Shown here piece after piece: positions 13,698-15,025 of a stretch of DNA of 15,025 nt (position 1 is the first letter of the stretch; each line of letters begins with the position of its first letter). The translations under genes were made by a program, and so were the position numbers. A model generated the notes under the pieces. The model was not told the DNA's origin. It saw only the letters and a program-made list of their open reading frames with translations, and did not search any database. The DNA lies in assembly GCA_001778355.1 (NCBI GenBank), contig MFGS01000016.1:7074-22098 (forward strand). The letters run 5' to 3'. Source of the DNA: Candidatus Firestonebacteria bacterium RIFOXYA2_FULL_40_8 (GTDB lineage: Bacteria > Oederibacteriota > D2-FULL-39-29).

Positions 13698-13898
13698 ATG
13701 GAATATTAAGAAAGCACGAGATTCTATCTACTTAAACGATTGACGGATGAAACAAAAAAAGATAAACTAAAAAAAAGGATAATAAATAAAGAAATTAAGA
13801 ATAAGAAGTTTGTTGGCTGTTTTGTTAGAATTTGTTTTGTGTGATTTTTTTTCGAGTTTCGAATTTAGAATTTCGGATTTGTATTTAAAGGGGGTTTT
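13698..13898. repeat. Purine-rich then T-rich spacer ending in inverted TTTCGAA heptads
   Basis: The rest of the 305-base gap holds no gene. Bases about 13740-13808 are nearly all purine on this strand, and 13809-13852 are rich in T and G. The gap closes with a 7-base-period array: TTTTCGA (13849), GTTTCGA (13856), ATTTAGA (13863), ATTTCGG (13870), ATTTGTA (13877). These invert the AAATTCG units at 13597-13624, so the gap as a whole is one large imperfect palindrome. AAAGGGGG just before 13896 is the binding site of the next gene. Confidence 0.6.
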
Positions 13899-15025
13899 AT
13901 GGCAAAAGAATATGCAATAGAGATGAAAAAGATTCAGAAAGTTTCCACACCTTTCAGGAAGATGGTTTCTAATGAGTTTCCGGTTAAGAAATCACTCGAA
14001 GTTCTTAAAAAGCTGAGGAAGTATGAGCCGAGATCCATGTCCGGACAACCGCTGGCTGTTTGGGACCATGCTTCGGGTATAAACGTTTTTGATAAATACG
14101 GGAATAAATGGCTGGATTGGAGTTCAGGCGTACTTGTCGCTAATGTGGGACATTCTAATCCCGATATAAAGAAAGCGATGATCAAGCAGATAAATCACGG
14201 TTTGCTTCATAACTACTGCTTCCCTTCCGAAGCCAGGGCAAATCTTACTGAAAAGATATCAAAACTTCTGCCCAAGCCTTTAAAAAAAGTATTTCTTTTG
14301 ACCACGGGTTCCGAAGCGGTTGAAGTCTGCCTTAAGCTGGCCAGAACTTACGGTCAAAAAGTTGCAGATAAAAAGAAAATTGCAATTATTTCTTTCAATG
14401 CGGCTTTTCACGGAAGAACTATGGGTTCGCAGATGGCCGGCGGTTCTCCCGCGCTTAAGGAATGGATTGTGAACCTTGATAAAGATATGCACAATGTCCC
14501 TTTTCCTAATTGCTACCGCTGTCCTTGGGGCAAGCCCAATTACCAGGGTTGCGATACGGAATGTTTTAATAATTTTGCAAAATTTGTAAAGAAGAAAATA
14601 GGAGGGCAACCTAAAGATAAAATTGCCGGTATTATCATGGAAAGTTTCCAGGGCGGCGGGGCAACGTTCGCGCCTAAAGGTTTTATGAAACTTCTCAGGA
14701 AATACTGCACCGCGAATAAAATACTCTTGATCTGCGACGAGGTTCAGGCCGGTTTCGGAAGAAGCGGAAAGATGTTCTCCTTCCAGCACTATAATATTGT
14801 CCCGGACCTTGCCAGCCTCGGAAAAGGAACGACTAGTTCAATGCCTCTTTCTGCCGTTGTCGGAAGACCGGATGTTATGGATATTTACGAAGCCAATACC
14901 ATGACCAGTACGCATACCGGAAATCCTGTTTGTGTCGCTGCCGCGCTTGCTAATATTGATTATCTCGTTAAACATAAAGTAGTCCAGAATGCGGCGAAAG
15001 TTGGAGCAGTTCTAAAATCCGAGCT
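13899..15025 (+). CDS. Class III PLP aminotransferase (4-aminobutyrate aminotransferase-like), 3' end outside window
   Basis: The frame runs open from the ATG at 13899 to the window edge, about 375 residues of an expected 430-450. It is a fold-type I, class III aminotransferase. TTGSEA (135-140) binds the PLP phosphate, AAFHGRTMG (168-176) stacks on the ring, LLICDEVQAGFGR (276-288) supplies the ring-nitrogen aspartate D280, and K309 in LASLGKG is the expected Schiff-base lysine. Such enzymes move an omega- or alpha-amino group to 2-oxoglutarate, giving glutamate, which fits the glutamate dehydrogenase just upstream. The long N-terminal extension (1-45) and the cysteine group CYRCP...C...C (205-222) mark a subfamily distinct from ArgD. 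Substrate (GABA, lysine, ornithine, 5-aminovalerate) cannot be settled here. The start is supported by GGGGG at 13890-13894. Confidence 0.9.
   Translation, partial: MAKEYAIEMKKIQKVSTPFRKMVSNEFPVKKSLEVLKKLRKYEPRSMSGQPLAVWDHASGINVFDKYGNKWLDWSSGVLVANVGHSNPDIKKAMIKQINHGLLHNYCFPSEARANLTEKISKLLPKPLKKVFLLTTGSEAVEVCLKLARTYGQKVADKKKIAIISFNAAFHGRTMGSQMAGGSPALKEWIVNLDKDMHNVPFPNCYRCPWGKPNYQGCDTECFNNFAKFVKKKIGGQPKDKIAGIIMESFQGGGATFAPKGFMKLLRKYCTANKILLICDEVQAGFGRSGKMFSFQHYNIVPDLASLGKGTTSSMPLSAVVGRPDVMDIYEANTMTSTHTGNPVCVAAALANIDYLVKHKVVQNAAKVGAVLKSE

Noticed and set aside
13597..13700. Possible CRISPR array from repeated TTCGAAA words
   Set aside because: The units are 7 bases with no unique spacers of regular length, and there are no cas genes. 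The larger repeat is a two-copy 59-base duplication.
14280..14789. Minus-strand frame of 169 codons near the right end
   Set aside because: It lies entirely opposite the aminotransferase gene and has no motif or ribosome binding site to support it.

Overview
The window looks like chromosome from a deep-branching anaerobic bacterium. The signs are a soluble FlxABCD-HdrABC-type electron-transfer complex packed with Fe-S clusters, formate-tetrahydrofolate ligase, a fused hexulose-phosphate synthase/RraA protein, a bacterial lipoprotein signal and good Shine-Dalgarno sites. The gene mix resembles uncultured anaerobic candidate phyla, but I cannot name a phylum from sequence alone. All recognised genes lie on the + strand.

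Layout: 1-555 is the AT-rich 3' part of an unrecognised protein with a calcium-loop-like motif. 743-2035 encodes the HPS-RraA fusion. 2173-2631 encodes a small lipoprotein-like protein with a second, C-terminal membrane segment. 2756-9783 is one electron-transfer cluster, hdrC-hdrB-hdrA-flxD-flxC-flxB-flxA, the reverse of the flxABCD-hdrABC order described in Desulfovibrio. 9980-11695 is fhs, 11885-12193 a small cupin, 12391-13593 a glutamate-type dehydrogenase, and 13899 to the window end a class III aminotransferase cut off by the edge.

How the genes fit together: the Flx-Hdr proteins probably oxidise NADH and split the electrons between ferredoxin and a disulfide or similar acceptor. Fhs feeds formate into tetrahydrofolate one-carbon metabolism, and HPS links formaldehyde with ribulose 5-phosphate. 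The dehydrogenase and aminotransferase handle amino-acid nitrogen. This suits an amino-acid or sugar fermenter, or an acetogen-like anaerobe, balancing NADH and ferredoxin; the complete pathway is not visible here.

The most unusual content is between the genes. Most gaps after hps carry arrays of degenerate repeats with a strict 7-base period that start at or just after a stop codon. Many have an inverted array on the far side, and several enclose a GC-rich hairpin. The heptamer word differs from gap to gap while period, polarity and layout persist. Two base pairs of the hairpin have changed in a compensatory way between two copies. These elements also interrupt the Hdr-Flx operon twice and bracket flxA. 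A related 9-10-base-period array lies upstream of hps and of the dehydrogenase gene.
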